Source: Mesostigma viride
Lineage: Eukaryota; Streptophyta; Mesostigmatophyceae; Mesostigmatales; Mesostigmataceae
Length of the DNA: 64,000 bases
NCBI GenBank assembly: GCA_009746045.1
Contig: RPFO01000082.1
Location: 69,501-133,500, forward strand
Direction of reading: 5' to 3'
Shown: positions 51,401-62,164 of the stretch, one piece after another
Numbering within the stretch: the stretch's first letter is position 1
Layout: each line of letters begins with the position of its first letter
Position numbers and translations under genes: made by a program
The notes under the pieces: model-generated
The model's input: the letters and a program-made list of their open reading frames with translations, nothing else
The model's database searches: none
What the model was told of the DNA's origin: nothing

Positions 51401-54400
51401 AGAGTGTGTATGCTGATGACGGCTGGTTCTCACTCAACTACTGCACTTGTGCCTCCCTGTGCTTGCTCCCTTGCCCCATGGCTGCGCGTCAGGTGGTCGC
51501 GCTGGTCATGCTGATGAACCTCAGGGGCGTCGCGCTCATCGGGGGCGCTGCCATCATCTCCACGCTGCTCTCACTCAGCCCGTTCGTCATCATCACCTTT
51601 TTGTCAATACGCCCCATGGTGAGCCCTGCGCCCTGCCTGGTTGACACTGACAATAGGTTCTCCGGTTTTACGTGGCTTGCTGTCGTAGCTAATCAGTTTT
51701 GGTGCTACTCACGAGCGCTGGATGACTCTTCTAAACACCATTACCCCTAGTTTAATAGCCCCTTCTATCTGTCTCACCACGTGCCTATATTGATGACGTT
51801 TCTAAACACCATTACCCCTAGTTTAATAGCCCCTTCTATCTGTCTCACCACGTGCCTATATTGATGACGTTTCTAAACACCACTACCCCTAGTTTAATAG
51901 CCCCTTCTATCTGTCTCACCACGTGCCTATATTGATGACGTTTCTAAACACCACTACCCCTAGTTTAATAGCCCCTTCTATCTGTCTCACCACGTGCCTA
52001 TCCATGATGTGTCCCTATGGCCCCCATGCCTGCGTGGTGCGCCCCATCAGATCGAGGAGCTGCCGTTTGTCTTCTTCCCAGGGACAGGGAAGCGGGCCGC
52101 CGGTCTGCATGCGGTCAGGTGAGGGGGTATGAAGACAAGGGTTGTGCGGTGGTCCGCACATGGTGGATGTACGGGAGCTGCAAGGGGTTGCGAGGGAAGA
52201 TGTACTCAGGCATGCTTTGTGGATCAGCAACAGCGATTGTGGTGTGCGTGCTTGTGCCAGCCATTGCAGTCCCTTGCCTGGGGTATCTGGCTGGGCATGG
52301 GGCCAGCAATAACAGGTCCAATCTATGCTAGTCACGAAGGTTGCGCAGTGTAGAATGGTTGGCACGCAATGATGTCAGACAGTTTCTTGCATCATGGTTT
52401 CTTCTCGTGGTTGCCCCGACGACGCAGCAGACCAAATTACGTACATGCTTTGGTCGGCTGCGTCTGGTTTCACATCCATTACCTATGTTACGGTATACCT
52501 ATTTTATATAGGCTTTATTTATTTACTACTATTTATTTATATAGGCTATATCTACTGTGTATCACCATCGCCCCTGTGTCACCCTTACGGTTGCTGCAAG
52601 CTCGGCCTCCCCCGTGCTGCCCCTCTTCCATCTGCCTGGGCCCATCATGTGACGAATGGCGCTTGCGCCACCACCGCCCCCGCTTTCCCTGCGACAACGC
52701 GACCCTGCCTGTGCCCCCTGCCGCAGGTGGGGCGAGTTCCTGTCGGTCATGGTGTGGAACTTGAGCGGATTCGACGCCACCGGCGCGCTGGCCGCCGAGG
52801 TGGGTACCAGGGACCACGTGTGCGGGCACAGCGAATCCACCCATGCGGGCACAGTCATTGGTAGCACAGTGTGCATTGCCCCATGGTGGCCACATAGCAT
52901 GGGGTGTCCAACAATATTGGAGTGTGTGGGCGGGCTCGGGCTTGGCGCGAGTGCGCTCCTTGGCGTGCGTGGCGTGGCATGGTCGAGTGCGGTGATAGCT
53001 GGCTACAAATGGCGGCACCTATCACCACGGCGCCTTTATCTAGCGCCTCTCGGCGTGGGGTTATGTAAGCGCCTGGCTGCATGGGCATGGTGGTGCCTGA
53101 AGACATGGTGGGGGATCCGTTGGTCCCCGGCAGAGGCAAACTGCCGTGGTGGGGGGCAACTCCAACACGGTTTGATGTATACTGCGTTCTTGGCTTGGTA
53201 GCACATGTGTGCGGCGAGAGGGATGCATGCTCAAGGATTGGTCGATGGCCTTTGCAGTTGCCTGTCTAGGAGACTGGCATACCTTGCTGACCTGCTTGCG
53301 TCATCGTTGCATGGCTACATACTGTACCTTGGCGTCGGAACGACGTTGCCCACGGCTGCCGCACAGGTGGATAACCCAGCGGTGACGTACCCTCGAGCGC
53401 TTATGCTGGCAGTCATCCTCATCCCCGCCACCTACGCAATCCCCGTGGTAAGGCCATGGTGCGGTGCCCCTGGGTGATCTGCCCCCCCTGCTGCGACATG
53501 GTCACGCATAAGCAATTGCTTACTTTAACGCGGCTTCTTGTTTGCCTGCTTGTTTGCCTGCTTGTTTGCCTGCTTGTTTGGCCGCTTGCTGATCCGCCTT
53601 GTTTTGCCTGCGTGCCAGCGGAATCGCCAAGAGCTGCCTCTTCATGAGTCCACTGTCTGCATGAGCGAGCGCTTCCTTGCTGGCTGTTCATGCATGCACT
53701 TACCCAGCCAATCGCACGGCACCGCGAGCGATTGCATCTGTACATCACTCAGTGGCAGTCACGCACGTCACGTCTCTGTCCCGCATACGACGCCGAGTGC
53801 GTCTCACTGGAATGAGCCTTAAGCCTGGGTCAATGGGCAGCCCTCTCTGCTGATGCTGCTACTTGGCCATGCGCTCCTCTCGGTCTAACCAGCGCGAATG
53901 TCCCGTGACGTTCCTCGTGCCCTTTCTATTGGACGTGCACGTCGGTGGCGGGCGGGTCGCGGACCGGCATCGCGCGCACAGCTGGCGGGGTTGTCGGTGG
54001 TTCCCGAAGATGAATGGGATGTCGCCACGTTCCAGGTTGTCGCCGAACGGATAGGGGGGCACAGTCTAAAGGTGCGTGGCAATCGTGCGGGGCAACCTGC
54101 TGGTCATGCAGGGTGTGGCAGGACCATGCAGACGCTCATGGGCAGGATGACATGGGGAGGTTTTGCATGTCATCCACATTGTTTTGTGACAGAAACTACA
54201 AGGGCAAGGAATTTAGCTGGCTGTTCGGTGGGTGGTTACGTGGTGCACTCCGGCTGATGGGATGTGCGTCCTGGGAGAAATTGTAAGCCAGTTTCAGTGA
54301 GGGGGCTATGTTTGGTAGGGGGGGGTCTTCCAGCCATATCTCCCAATGCATGTTTTTCTCCGGTAGCCTTTGGGCTACTTTATTCCGTAGAACTACATGG

Positions 54401-57166
54401 AGCCATGGACGCTTCTTCCTCACTAAGATGGCCCATGCATGCATGCATGCATGCATGAAGTCTCGCTTCTTCCTGGGCATCAACAAGCCAGTAACAGCTT
54501 TCCCTAGGAACCGGTGGGAGCAGGCAAGTCGTGCCGGTTGCCATATCTAACATAAAGGTGTGCGTGATCCTGCTGCGCTGCGTCCCGTGTTATGAGTGCC
54601 AGCTGCTCATGTCATTTGCGGCCACAGTGAGCTGCCTGGGCATGGCGGTCACCTCGCTCTGCACCGCGTCGCGCGTCACCTGCGGGCTAGCGCAGGCGGG
54701 GCAGGTGAGAAGCAGCCGCCGTGCAAATGCTTGCGCCTGTCACAGCTACATACACATGCTTTGAAGAGATGGCTATGCTGGTCTCAGAATCTGCGCCTGA
54801 TCTGAATGGCTGTATGGAACGTTGCTGCTCTTTCTTTTTTAGAGAGCCTGGTCTTTACAGAGCCCTGGTTGTGCGCGTGCTGATGCGTAGTGCCTTGAGA
54901 AACACTGGCGATTGAAAATGGCTGTGGTTTTACTTCAGAACATGCAAGATAGTTATCGGGCTCACATTGCATCCACCTCCAAAGCCCAGAGCGAAACGGT
55001 TTACATGAGCTCCACTGCCAAATTTGTGGAGTATATTCCCGCTTTACATCTAGCCTCGTTTGCTGTGCCACTGTGCAGTTGCTGCTCAATCATAGATTAC
55101 ACGTGTCAAACGGTCATCATTACTACACATATCTCGATGCCGCCAGCATATCCCCAGTCCTACCTTGCTCCCAGCTCATGCCTTACTCCCTGCCCCCTGG
55201 CTCATCCCCTGCCCTTGCGCTCATGGAGAGCAGCTGCCGCAGGTGCTGGCGCAAGTCCACCCCAAGCTGGAGACGCCGTGGGTGGCCATCGTCACCAACT
55301 CTGCCGTCTCACTCGTCCTCTCCTGTTTCGACTTCACCGCACTCGCTCAGGCAAGCGCCCTGCCTTGGCCGACTTGCGTCAGGCAAGCATCCTGCCTGGC
55401 AGGCATACTTGGCTAGCAAAACCATATTGTCAGTTTAGCTTATGCACCATTTCTTGATGTAAATCCAGGCATGGTACACAGGGGTCCTGGTTTTCACGCC
55501 AATGCCCAGGTTCCCACTCGAAAACGTGGATAAGATAACGGCAGGCTTGAGCTACCATGGTCCGGATTCTCCCGATTGATGGCCTGCGCTGGTTGTCTCA
55601 TGGATGTTCCCTCTGGTCATGAGATCTCCTGGGTGGAGGGGCAGCCATCAATTTTGAAACCAATGATCTTAGCGATTTTGTTCTCCCTCCTCTAGCACCC
55701 CTGTCCATATTGAAGTCTCCCTCGCGGGAAGTTGGTGGCATAACGATGGAAAGGAGCTGGGGTCAAATTATGCTTGCTGTATAATATAAATACATATCTC
55801 GCTGTATACCTCAAGCACTACGGTGACTGCCTCAGTGCAAAGGCTGCCTGTTTTTATTCTGGGACTCCAGCCAGCTGCTATGACCATTTGGAGCTTCTGC
55901 TGATTCCCTCCGTTTGATGAATGCTGTAAACTGCCCAATTTCGCCGGCTTCTCGTGCTTTCTCGAGTTGCTAAACGCAAGCATGGGCCACTTTGATGCGC
56001 GCACATTTGCTGCGGTTGAGCCGGTTTAACCCTGCGTCTCTCAAGTGTGGTTCCCCCTGCCCTTGCCTTGGCCCCGCCCCTCAGGCCAACGTGTTCTTGT
56101 ACATGCTGTCGACGGTGCTCAAGTTTGGCTCACTGCTGCTGCTGCGCGACCAGGAGGACAAGGGGCACCATGGGTACCGCATCCCCTTGGGGGGGGTCAA
56201 GCTCGTAGGTACGTGCAATCGGCATGCGCGTGGGCAGGCCATTTGCGCTGCCTCGTTGCCGCTTCGTGAGGGCATGTTCGTGCCACAGGCAAGGTCATGT
56301 GCCCATGTCCAGAATACCTTATCAATGTTTTATGGGGAATTGGCATTCGGGATGTGCCATTCCCTGTGTGCTCTGTGGACAGTAGAATTAGTGAGTGGGT
56401 TACACCCATGTCAATGGATGTGTGCCTTCCCGTATTGCGTGTTCTAGCCTGCCAGTGTCCTTGTTGCTTATACCAGGTGGCGAAGGGAGGTTTTTGCTAT
56501 ATGCTAGCATGCATGGATGCTAAGTGGCGTTGCGATGTTATTATCATTTGCCATCATGCCCACTCTAATTGCAGCCTCCTCTACGGCTCTCGATGCATAA
56601 ACGATTTTGGCATGTCTAACTGCTAGAACTTCCTGCGTTTATGGATGGCGGGAAATGTTTTCAATGGATGGGCTGCATCCGCAGCCTTTGTGTCGCCACC
56701 GGTGATCATCTGCGCATTTACGGCCATCACCCTGTTCACTTCGCCCAGCGTATTGGGGGCGGCAGCCATTGGTGAGTGGCCGTGCACCCGTTCAAATATT
56801 GTCAATGTGCTGCCCCAACCGGCTCCATAAAATAGGTTGTGGTCCGCTTGTTTTTACTTCAGTCTCACCCTTGCCGTCACATAACGTTCCGTGCACCCTG
56901 GGCGCGCAGGCGTCGTGGTCCCGGTCGTAATCTACCCGATCGTATACCGCGACGAGCTGGACAGCCGGTTTTGGGTGCTCTCGGGTGTGGTGAGCAGTTT
57001 CGGGCACTTCTTCCGTCGGCTGCGCGCCATTGTGAACCCTGGGAGCAGCCACCAGATGGAATTTGAAGACAGTAGTACGGGGAATGTGGCAGGGGATGTG
57101 CAGGATGACGAGGCGTTGAGGCTGGAAGGGTCTATCCGGAATCGATCGGGGCAATCAGTCAGTTAG
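47014..57166 (+). CDS. PUT/LAT-type amino acid/polyamine transporter (APC superfamily), 14 exons
   Basis: Exons: 47014-47121, 47504-47586, 48626-48734, 50274-50465, 51493-51618, 52051-52118, 52727-52799, 53367-53447, 53982-54071, 54603-54704, 55234-55350, 56085-56208, 56685-56771 and 56910-57166. All phases close, giving about 538 residues, normal for the family. An in-frame TAG lies 15 bp before the ATG. Signatures in order: [20 protein letters not shown] (helix 1 with the GGPFG break), [59 protein letters not shown] then [13 protein letters not shown]. These align without gaps to recalled plant PUT polyamine transporters over several exons. It should be a 12-helix proton- or cation-coupled importer; polyamines are the family substrate but are not proven here. 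An acidic loop in exon 4 is unusual. Confidence 0.93.
48020..48050. repeat. Short (TG)n and G-run in transporter intron 2
   Basis: TGTGTGTGTGTGTG is followed by a G-rich run, in the intron between exons 2 and 3. Confidence 0.85.
48240..48450. repeat. (GGGGGC)n followed by (TG)n in transporter intron 2
   Basis: A GGGGGC hexamer run of about 75 bp (48245-48318) passes into about 125 bp of TG repeats with a few CG interruptions. It has strong G-quadruplex and Z-DNA potential on the plus strand, and lies inside the 1.04-kb intron between exons 2 and 3. Confidence 0.95.
49617..50133. repeat. 10-bp minisatellite TTCTCTCCCC with a 30-bp higher-order part
   Basis: About 50 units occupy most of the second half of intron 3 (48735-50273). 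The first 30 or so are TTCTCTCCCC. From 49921 the unit becomes TTATCTCCCC, then a repeating trio in which every third unit is GTTATCTTCC. A C-run closes the array. It is pyrimidine-only in the first part. Confidence 0.95.
51721..52004. repeat. 71-bp tandem repeat, 4 copies
   Basis: Units start with GATGACGTTTCTAAACACCA at 51721 (first unit slightly variant), 51792, 51863 and 51934. The array fills most of transporter intron 5 (51619-52050) and ends about 45 bp before the exon 6 acceptor. Confidence 0.95.
55351..56084 (+). other. Transporter intron 11 with GC-AG boundaries
   Basis: The exon ends ...CTCGCTCAG and the intron begins GCAAGC, the usual form of the rare GC donor class. It ends CCCTCAG. 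Using this site keeps the protein in frame and gap-free against the recalled family pattern (FTALAQ joined to [14 protein letters not shown]). Confidence 0.8.
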
Positions 57167-57600
57167 TAATGGATGTACAACACAGCCTGGCTGAACCATT
57201 GGAAACAAGTGTGAGGATTCCTGATTGGGGTGAGGATTGAGCCATCAGGGGAGCCGGTGTCCATGCCCCATGGAGGTGTCTATTGGAAGCTTGGCAGTAA
57301 CAGTAGCCAGACTGTCTCATCACTGATGCGTGGTTGGTGTGCGTGCAATTTTACGCAAAGACGTCATGAGACTTGACGCCTAAGTAAATTATTGCCACCT
57401 GTGAGGCCAGACTTGCATGAGCATTTATATCTAGCGTGCGGCCCACATGTTATGTATCATGTCAAGAACGTATCCCAGCTGTAGTTGTAAAATTAATTAA
57501 TTAATTAATTAATTAATTAATTAATTAATTAATTAATTAATTAATAAGCACGTCACTGCGTCACGTGGGTGCCAATACAGAGTAATTAAAGGAACCTTCA
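57167..57600. other. Transporter 3' flank
   Basis: This contains the likely 3' UTR. A TGTAA word (57486-57490), the common polyadenylation signal in green algae, precedes the AATT run, but the cleavage site cannot be fixed. No gene is seen. Confidence 0.4.
57489..57545. repeat. (AATT)n run, about 14 units
   Basis: A pure AATT tetranucleotide run. It resembles the tails of the family B/C elements but has no element body attached, so it is either an orphan tail or a simple repeat. Confidence 0.9.
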
Positions 57601-57609
57601 ACCCTATAT

Positions 57610-58880
57610 ATAAGTAAGTAAGTAAGTAAGTACTTGCGTGTCATGCGCAAAGGCATGCCACGGAGTACTATGCTAATCCCATTAGAAAAATAATTACACA
57701 AAAGTTTAAACAAATATCGTCTGCATCATCCCCCAACCGTTAAGCACTAGATGGGGATGTAATCCTCATCCGAGCTGTCCTCTACTGTAATGGCAGACGA
57801 GGCGGTAGTGTAGCGGCTATCATCAGGACCAATAATCTCCACCTGCGGACTTCTAGCTACCCTGGCTATAGCAACGGGCCGCGGGGCCCGTGGGGAGAAA
57901 ACAGGAGCATACCCCTCGGGAACGTGCTTATCGCAGATGGCAGCCCATTTCTCCTTGTCAATCATGCGGGCGCGGAGTACGGATAGTCCCAGAAGCCCTG
58001 CATCTTCAAGCAGTTGTGTCACATAGGTCCGGGTCGCGCCGCGCCGGTGCCCGGCGCGCGCAAGTTTGCCAGTGGGTTGCGATGGGACAAGGGGACCCTG
58101 CCATAGGAGGAGGTGTCTACCTGGTTGGCCCGTCTTAAGGCCCCCGGCAGGGCGCCCACATCGGTATTCACCTGGTCTGTGCGGGCAAGATGGCCAGCAA
58201 AGAGGAGGCGGCGGTGTCGGATGGTACATATGGGTGACAAGAGGGAGCTCGCAGTAGAGCTCGGCCGGGTGCATGCGGCGTTCTTGGTAGCGGACGCCGA
58301 GAATATGACGGAGCATTCGAGTGACGGTGCCGTCAAGCTGCTGGCTCAGCGCCTGGTCCAGGGTCCACGCCTCGCAGCCATCAAGGAGGATGCTGAGGAC
58401 AAGAGCCTTGAACAGAATGCGCTTGCGTCGCTCACTCAGGTAGCGGCAGGTTCAGAACCTGTCGATGAGGCGGCGGAGGGCCGCCCAGGCCTTGGGCAAT
58501 GCGGGTGTTGATGTCGTCGGCCGTGGAGGGAAGCCAGCTGCCAAGGAGCTTGAAGCGAGTCGCCGGGGGTACGGGGCTGCCGTCCAGCAAGAGGACTGAG
58601 GGTGCCGGGGTGGGGGGCTATCCCAGCAGGGAAGCCGATGGCCATGACCTCCGTTTTCTTGCTGATCATAAGCCCCACCGCCCGCGCTTCCAGTGATAAG
58701 CTGTCTAGCCAGAGTTGGGCTGACTCCGGGGTTTCCACGAGTGTCGTGTCATCAGCGTAGATCAGATCGCTCAGGCGGTAGGGGGGGTCAACCCCGCCGT
58801 AGCTGGCACGTACTCCGTGACCTCGATCCCCGGCGCGGGCGTCCCTCCACCCGGGCGAAGCGGGCTTTAACCATGTACAT
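57610..58880 (-). mobile_element. LINE family A, 5'-truncated copy with reverse transcriptase
   Basis: This is the most complete family A copy. From the low end it has an (ACTT)n tail (as TAAG repeats at 57612-57632), a 3' UTR (to 57746), the C-terminal coding end and the polymerase region. The 5' end is cut near 58880, where a family B 3' UTR begins on the plus strand. It is the reference for the other family A fragments in the window. Confidence 0.85.
57747..58880 (-). pseudogene. LINE family A reverse transcriptase, truncated and frameshifted
   Basis: The catalytic box YADD (58748-58759) sits in LSDLIYADDTTLVETPESAQ, followed by MISKKTEVMAIGF, the normal spacing of LINE palm motifs. Beyond a frameshift come the C-terminal features (GCEAWTLDQAL-like, then MLRHILGVRYQERRM, RRLLFAGHLAR). 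After another shift the tail reads YVTQLLEDAGLLGLSVLRAR, MIDKEKWAAICDKHVPEG and ends DSSDEDYIPI. The fingers domain and any endonuclease are missing. At least two frameshifts make it inactive. Confidence 0.8.
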
Positions 58881-59158
58881 ACATGTGTGCCTATGATGTC
58901 GGCCACACGCCAGATGATGCCTAGCTTTATTTATTTAGTTATTCTGTGCCCACGCAGAGGGCTCATACTCTCTGCTGAGACGCCATGCCCTAGCTTCTGT
59001 ATAGCCATGCTGATCTTCCACTCCGTGCCAGGCCCCCTTTAGTGCTCTGATAGATCACGGTGGTGCAGGTGCACCATGGGTGCATCTAGAGCAGGTGTAG
59101 TTTACATCCTACCCTTGCAGGAAGTAGTCCAGAATGTAGTATATGTACCATATATTAT
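58880..59158 (+). repeat. Family B 3' UTR fragment
   Basis: Shares GATGATGCCTAGCTTTATTT and the CTTGCAGGAAGTAG block with 10520-10800, and ends in an ATT-rich tail at about 59145-59168. Confidence 0.7.
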
Positions 59159-59164
59159 TATTAT

Positions 59165-59470
59165 TATCAACATCGCTCCGTTGGGAGTCAATGTAGCGCA
59201 TATCCCTGAGAAGGGGCATATGGCTTTTAATACATCCTAGGCTACTTCATGCAAGGGTGGGAATGTAAGCTACCCTTGCTCTAGGTGCACCAGGGCACCT
59301 GCACCCTCATGGTCTATCACGCTATGCCCGGGTAAGGGGGGAGCATGCCTGTGAGGGAGGAAGATCAGCATGGCTATACAAGAGCTAGGACATGGCTTCT
59401 CGACAGAGAGCATCTCTCTGCATGGCATAGCATGGCTAAATTCTTAATGCAACATCCATGGGGGGGTCCC
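59165..59470 (-). repeat. Family B 3' UTR, tail to tail with the previous copy
   Basis: CTCCGTTGGGAGTCAATGTA, then the GGGGCATATGGC and GGTGGGAATGTAAGC blocks in inverse orientation. Its tail abuts the tail of 58880-59158 across a (TTA)n run. Confidence 0.7.
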
Positions 59471-59870
59471 ATTATAGGCATGGCTTGGCTAAACATAGCC
59501 AGGGCGTAGCATGGCTGTACTAGGCTATGGCTGGTTGTGGACCGTGCGTTGGCGGCGCGTGACTAGGTGTGTTGGCACAGCTAGGCAAACAGTCTAGGCA
59601 TGGCTGCCTTAGCGGCAGTGACGCCAATGGTTACAATCTAGGGCTATTGCTATTCTAGCCCGCTGGGGGCGTCCACATCTTGTGGTTGATCATCAGGTCC
59701 CCGCCCCTCCAGTACACCTTGGGCTTCTGGGGGTCCTGCTTATGGCGGAGGTATTCCGGCGCCACAGGTCGCGTCGCTGCTGTTGCTGAGCGGGGGTGAG
59801 GTCGTCATCCAGCGTCCAGGTGAGGTCGTGCAACCGCTTGCGACGAGAGAGGAACCGCTGCTGTACCATA
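59471..59870 (-). repeat. Family C 3' UTR and ORF1 C-terminus fragment
   Basis: 3' UTR words shared with 13290-13460 (GGCTGGTTGTG, GGCATGGCTGCCTTAGCGGC), then ORF1 coding for QQRFLSRRKRLHDLTWTLDD and DLTPAQQQQRRDL, with a frameshift after. It is cut at about 59865 by a plus-oriented family B 3' end. Confidence 0.7.
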
Positions 59871-60000
59871 TATGCGCACCCTTTCTCATCAGGGTTATGT
59901 GCTACATGTACTCCCAAGGGAGTCATGTTCCTAATTAATTAATTAATTAATTATTTAATTAATGATCTCCCACCGGAGTCATGTTATATAATTTAATTTC
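59871..60000 (+). repeat. Family B 3' ends with (AATT)n tail
   Basis: GGTTATGTGCTACATGTACT and CCCAAGGGAGTCATG, then an AATT run (59934-59963). A second short GGAGTCATGTTATATAA end follows. Confidence 0.65.
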
Positions 60001-60009
60001 ATTGTAATT

Positions 60010-60189
60010 TAGTGCTCCTGTTTTCTCCCCGGCGCCACGGCCTCCGCGGCCTGCATTGCTAGCCAGGCTGGTATAGGCAGGTGGAGGTTATTGCCCCTGA
60101 GGATAGCCGCTTCACTATAACCTCGTCTGACATTGTAACAGTAGAGGACAGCTCGGATGAGGATTCACGTTACATATGGCCCCCTCTAT
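60010..60189 (+). repeat. LINE family A C-terminal coding fragment
   Basis: A damaged copy of the proline-rich and DDSRYTT region through GTAGAGGACAGCTCGGATGA, with the final codons altered (no DYIPI). Confidence 0.65.
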
Positions 60190-60690
60190 AGCTATTGTTA
60201 TTCTAAGCGCCACATTCTTGCCCCGGCCCATGCACCTTACTGGTGAGCTGCGCATGTAGGCTGTTCGCCTCGATCCCCCGCGCGCGTGGTAAGGCTTGCC
60301 GGGCACCTGTGCTCCTCACCTTCAAGTACATGGCGGACAAGCTGTTGTTTCCGCAAGAAGCTCTCAACGGACTCACTTCACGCTGGACGACGACCTGACC
60401 CTGACCCAGCAACAACGGCGACGCGAAATATGGCCGACCTACCTCCAGATACGGCAAAGCGCAGGGGGGAAACCGGTATACTGGAGGGGGCACGTCATGC
60501 ATGCATCCATGTGCGCGTCGACCACAAGCATTGGCAGGCACCGGCCCCCATGCCTAAGGCATGTAGCAGTAGTGTAGATTAGTATGGCTTAGTAGCCTAC
60601 CACGCGACCCCAGCGCATGTGCGCCCATAATGGCCATGGATGATGAATTTAATAAGAATTTAGTCACGCCCTGCCTATAATGGACCCCCC
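60190..60690 (+). repeat. Family B ORF1 C-terminal fragment
   Basis: Encodes in shifted frames PRARG..ALPGTCAPHLQVHGGQ, then HFTLDDDLTLTQQQRRREIW and PVYWRGHV. A short 3' UTR follows. Inactive. Confidence 0.65.
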
Positions 60691-60699
60691 ATGGCCTTA

Positions 60700-61256
60700 A
60701 TCACCGCCGACGATCGGCCTTGCCTGGGCCAAGCTCCGTTCGCTCACACCTTACTGGCGCTCGAAGGGCCTGGACGGGCACCGCAAGCGCATGCTCTTCA
60801 AGGTCCTCGTCCTCACGGTGCTCACGTATGGCGCCGAGGCGTGGACCCTCCCACCCAAACTGGCAGCTCGGCTCGACGGCACCGTTTATAGGATGCTCCG
60901 GCAGGTCCTTAACGTAGGTTTTTCCGAGCGTCCGTCATCAGAGTCTTTGTATCATGGCATGCCTCGTGTTTCGGACGAGATTAGGCAGCGTAGGATAGCA
61001 TTTGTAGGACACCTTGCCCGCACCAGCCAGGTCGACACCACCCTTGGTCTGGCCGGCCCCCAGCGGCTTGGACAGCCAGGGCGGCACATATTCTGACCTG
61101 GCCTGGCCCCAAGGACATTCCCAAAAGGGTAGGGAAACCTGTCACCAACTACGTTCAGATGTTGCTGGACGACCTAGTGGTCCCAGCCCAGTTTGAGCAC
61201 CGCATCCACTCCCTCTCCCGTCTTTGGACTGCCATTAATTAATTAATTAATTAAAA
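60700..61256 (+). pseudogene. LINE reverse transcriptase C-terminal fragment with (AATT)n tail
   Basis: Encodes HRKRMLFKVLVLTVLTYGAE, then AWTLPPKLAARLDGTVYRML, RQRRIAFVGHLAR and, after a frameshift, NYVQMLLDDLVVPAQFEHRI. This is the standard post-palm region of LINE polymerases. It runs directly into AATT repeats (61232-61253), so this polymerase family shares the tail type of the ORF1-only elements and could be their helper. Confidence 0.75.
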
Positions 61257-62000
61257 TCATAGCTCCGTTGGGAGCATATGTAACACATAGCCCTGAGAAA
61301 GGGGCATCTATGGGTTTGTAATACAATCAGGGCTACAACCTGCAGGTGGAGGATGTACAACTGTCACCTGCTCTGGGTGCACAAGGTGCACCTGCACCGC
61401 CATGATGGTTCATGCCTCCTTAACAAGCACAGGCGCCCAGGGGGGGCTTGAGGAGAGGGCCTAGAAGGCCTGCATGACATATGGGGTGGAGGGTATGTGG
61501 CTAGGCTATAGCTGGTGTACACATGGCATCTCAGCAGAGAGTAACTCCCTGCATAGGCATCGCATGGCTAAATTCTTAATGCATCATCCATGGGAGGTCC
61601 CATTTAGGCTGGGCGCGGCTAGATACTGAAAGCATCATCCATGGGGGCCATTATGGGCGCACATCATGCGCGTGGGCCACTTGCAAGGCTAAGCCTATCT
61701 AATCTACACTACTGGTATATTCCCTAGCCTGGAGTGGCAGGAGGGGCCTGCCAGGGCTTGTGGTCAACGCCGGGATGACCGCGCCCCCTCCAGTATGTCG
61801 GCTTCCCCCTGCACGCTGCCGGAGCTGAAGGTAGGTCGGCCATAGCTCGCGTCGCCGCTGTTGCTGGGCCAAGGTCAAGTCGTCGTCCAGCTTGGACTGC
61901 CATGCAGGACAAGACGCGGTGGAAGAAGATTGTCAAGGCGCACACGCCCGACCCTGTGGGCAAGCCACCTCCCCCAAGCGGAGGAGGCGTTTTGATGAGT
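61257..62000 (-). repeat. Family B 3' UTR and ORF1 C-terminus
   Basis: Inverse 3' UTR (CTCCGTTGGGAGCATATGTA onward), a stop near 61724, then ORF1 C-terminal coding (LDLGPATAATRAMADLPSAP in a shifted frame). Truncated at its 5' side near 61900. Confidence 0.65.
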
Positions 62001-62164
62001 AGTGTAGTTAGGCTTTTCTAGATAGAGTTAGGATAGTTCGATCACGCGGCTTCCTCCACCCCATCCATCATGAAATATGTGCTACATGACCTCCCCATGC
62101 ACGGAGGCATGTTATAATTTAATTTAATTTAATTTAATGGCCTTAATTAATTAATTAATTAGGA
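62001..62164. repeat. Junction of two AT-rich element tails
   Basis: AATTT repeats (62115-62138) and then AATT repeats (62144-62160). The left part follows a short plus-oriented 3' end (ATGTGCTACATGACCTCCCC). The right part is the tail of the minus-oriented family B copy beginning at 62165. Confidence 0.6.

Noticed and set aside
53898-53981. Earlier start of transporter exon 9
   Set aside because: The frame is open upstream, but the peptide is Arg-rich and out of character. Using the acceptor CGCGCACAG at 53980-53981 gives [15 protein letters not shown], which fits the family without gaps.
54558-54602. Longer transporter exon 10 starting [15 protein letters not shown]
   Set aside because: It would add 15 residues where the recalled family pattern matches gap-free with the acceptor at 54601-54602.
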